64,000 nt of DNA from contig UCFC01000010.1 in the NCBI GenBank assembly GCA_900471515.1, forward strand, positions 310,001 through 374,000. The letters run 5' to 3'. Position numbers and translations under genes: made by a program. Position 1 is the stretch's first letter; each line of letters starts with the position of its first letter. The DNA is from Hyphomicrobiales bacterium (GTDB taxonomy: Bacteria > Pseudomonadota > Alphaproteobacteria > Rhizobiales > Rhizobiaceae). Under the pieces are notes generated by a model. That model worked only from the letters and a program-made list of their open reading frames with translations. It was not told the DNA's origin and made no database searches. Positions 63,636 through 64,000 of this stretch are shown piece after piece.

Positions 63636-64000
63636 ATGACCCCTGCCCTTCAACACCCCGTCCCGGACGCAAAAGCCGATGACGTACCCGCCATTCTGGA
63701 AATGCGCGGCATCTCGCAGATCTTTCCGGGCGTCAAAGCGCTCGATAATGTCAGCATCGCGCTCTATCCCGGCAAGGTGACGGCACTGATCGGCGAAAAC
63801 GGCGCCGGCAAGTCCACGCTCGTCAAGATCCTGACCGGCATCTACCGCCCCAACGAGGGCGAAATCATCGTCGATGGCAAACCGGCACATTTTGCGACGG
63901 CGCAGGCCGCCATCGACGCCGGCGTGACTGCCATCCATCAGGAAACCGTGCTCTTCGACGAGCTTTCGGTTGCCGAAAATATCTTCCTCGGTCACGCGCC
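63636..64000 (+). CDS. rhaT: Rhamnose ABC transporter ATPase, cut by window edge
   Basis: The first 121 codons of a CUT2-type (RbsA-like) double ATPase of about 500 residues. A polar leader is followed by ILEMRGISQIFPGVKALDNVSIALYPGKV and Walker A GENGAGKST, then VTAIHQETVLFDELSVAENIFLG around the Q-loop. The second ATPase half lies outside the window. ATG 63636 is chosen; a TTG two codons earlier is possible. Confidence 0.9.
   Translation, partial: MTPALQHPVPDAKADDVPAILEMRGISQIFPGVKALDNVSIALYPGKVTALIGENGAGKSTLVKILTGIYRPNEGEIIVDGKPAHFATAQAAIDAGVTAIHQETVLFDELSVAENIFLGHA

Overview
The window looks like a catabolic, accessory-type region (possibly a plasmid or chromid) of a Rhizobium/Agrobacterium-group alphaproteobacterium. 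The DNA is about 60% GC, it is dense in sugar ABC importers and short-chain dehydrogenases, and its right end matches the known gene order of the Rhizobium leguminosarum L-rhamnose locus (rhaI-rhaD divergent from rhaR-rhaS-rhaT...). I see no tRNA, rRNA, CRISPR array, insertion sequence or phage gene. All identifications were made by reading the sequence; no database search was run.

Layout. (1) 0-2 kb: a truncated peptide-type binding protein and a deletion scar that fuses the 3' ends of a former divergent pair, an FAD aromatic hydroxylase and a MarR regulator. (2) 2-13.6 kb: a polyol catabolic unit. Leftward are a ketohexose 3-epimerase-like gene, a ROK regulator, a tagatose-kinase-like PfkB gene, a KbaZ/GatZ-family gene and ribitol- and galactitol-dehydrogenase-like SDRs. 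Rightward are a CUT1 ABC importer with a small membrane protein, and an L-xylulose-reductase-like SDR. Together they fit polyol uptake, oxidation to a ketose, phosphorylation and C4-epimerisation to fructose-6-phosphate. (3) 13.6-36.7 kb: a large non-phosphorylative sugar/sugar-acid region. It has two tandem IlvD/Edd dehydratases, two aldehyde dehydrogenases, a KDPG-type aldolase, an SMP-30 lactonase, two Gfo/Idh/MocA dehydrogenases, two TIM-barrel isomerases, an HpcH aldolase, a tartrate/malate-type dehydrogenase, an SDR sugar dehydrogenase, an enolase-superfamily dehydratase, a second CUT1 importer and two GntR/FadR regulators. Repeated operator-like words tie its divergent promoters together.

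(4) 36.7-44.5 kb: pobA (4-hydroxybenzoate 3-hydroxylase) stands at the head of a same-strand run with a complete branched-chain-amino-acid-type (HAAT) importer and divergent from an AraC-type pobR, suggesting an aromatic-acid uptake and hydroxylation unit. (5) 44.5-49.6 kb: an amidase, small hypothetical proteins, a DUF1810-type protein, a TetR regulator with clear palindromes, a decayed gene end resembling hydantoinase B, and an IclR regulator. (6) 49.6-54.7 kb: a B-type (ba3-like) heme-copper oxidase operon with a small subunit IIa and three c-type cytochromes carrying seven CXXCH motifs. (7) 54.9-58.1 kb: an ECF41/SigJ-like sigma factor, a HAD phosphatase, a RibD-C reductase and an AhpD/carboxymuconolactone-decarboxylase-like protein. 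Matching ECF promoters precede the first and last of these. (8) 58.1-64 kb: the rha locus, cut in rhaT by the right edge.

Recurrent features are translational coupling through ATGA or TGATG overlaps, and GC-rich hairpins directly after all four complete substrate-binding-protein genes.
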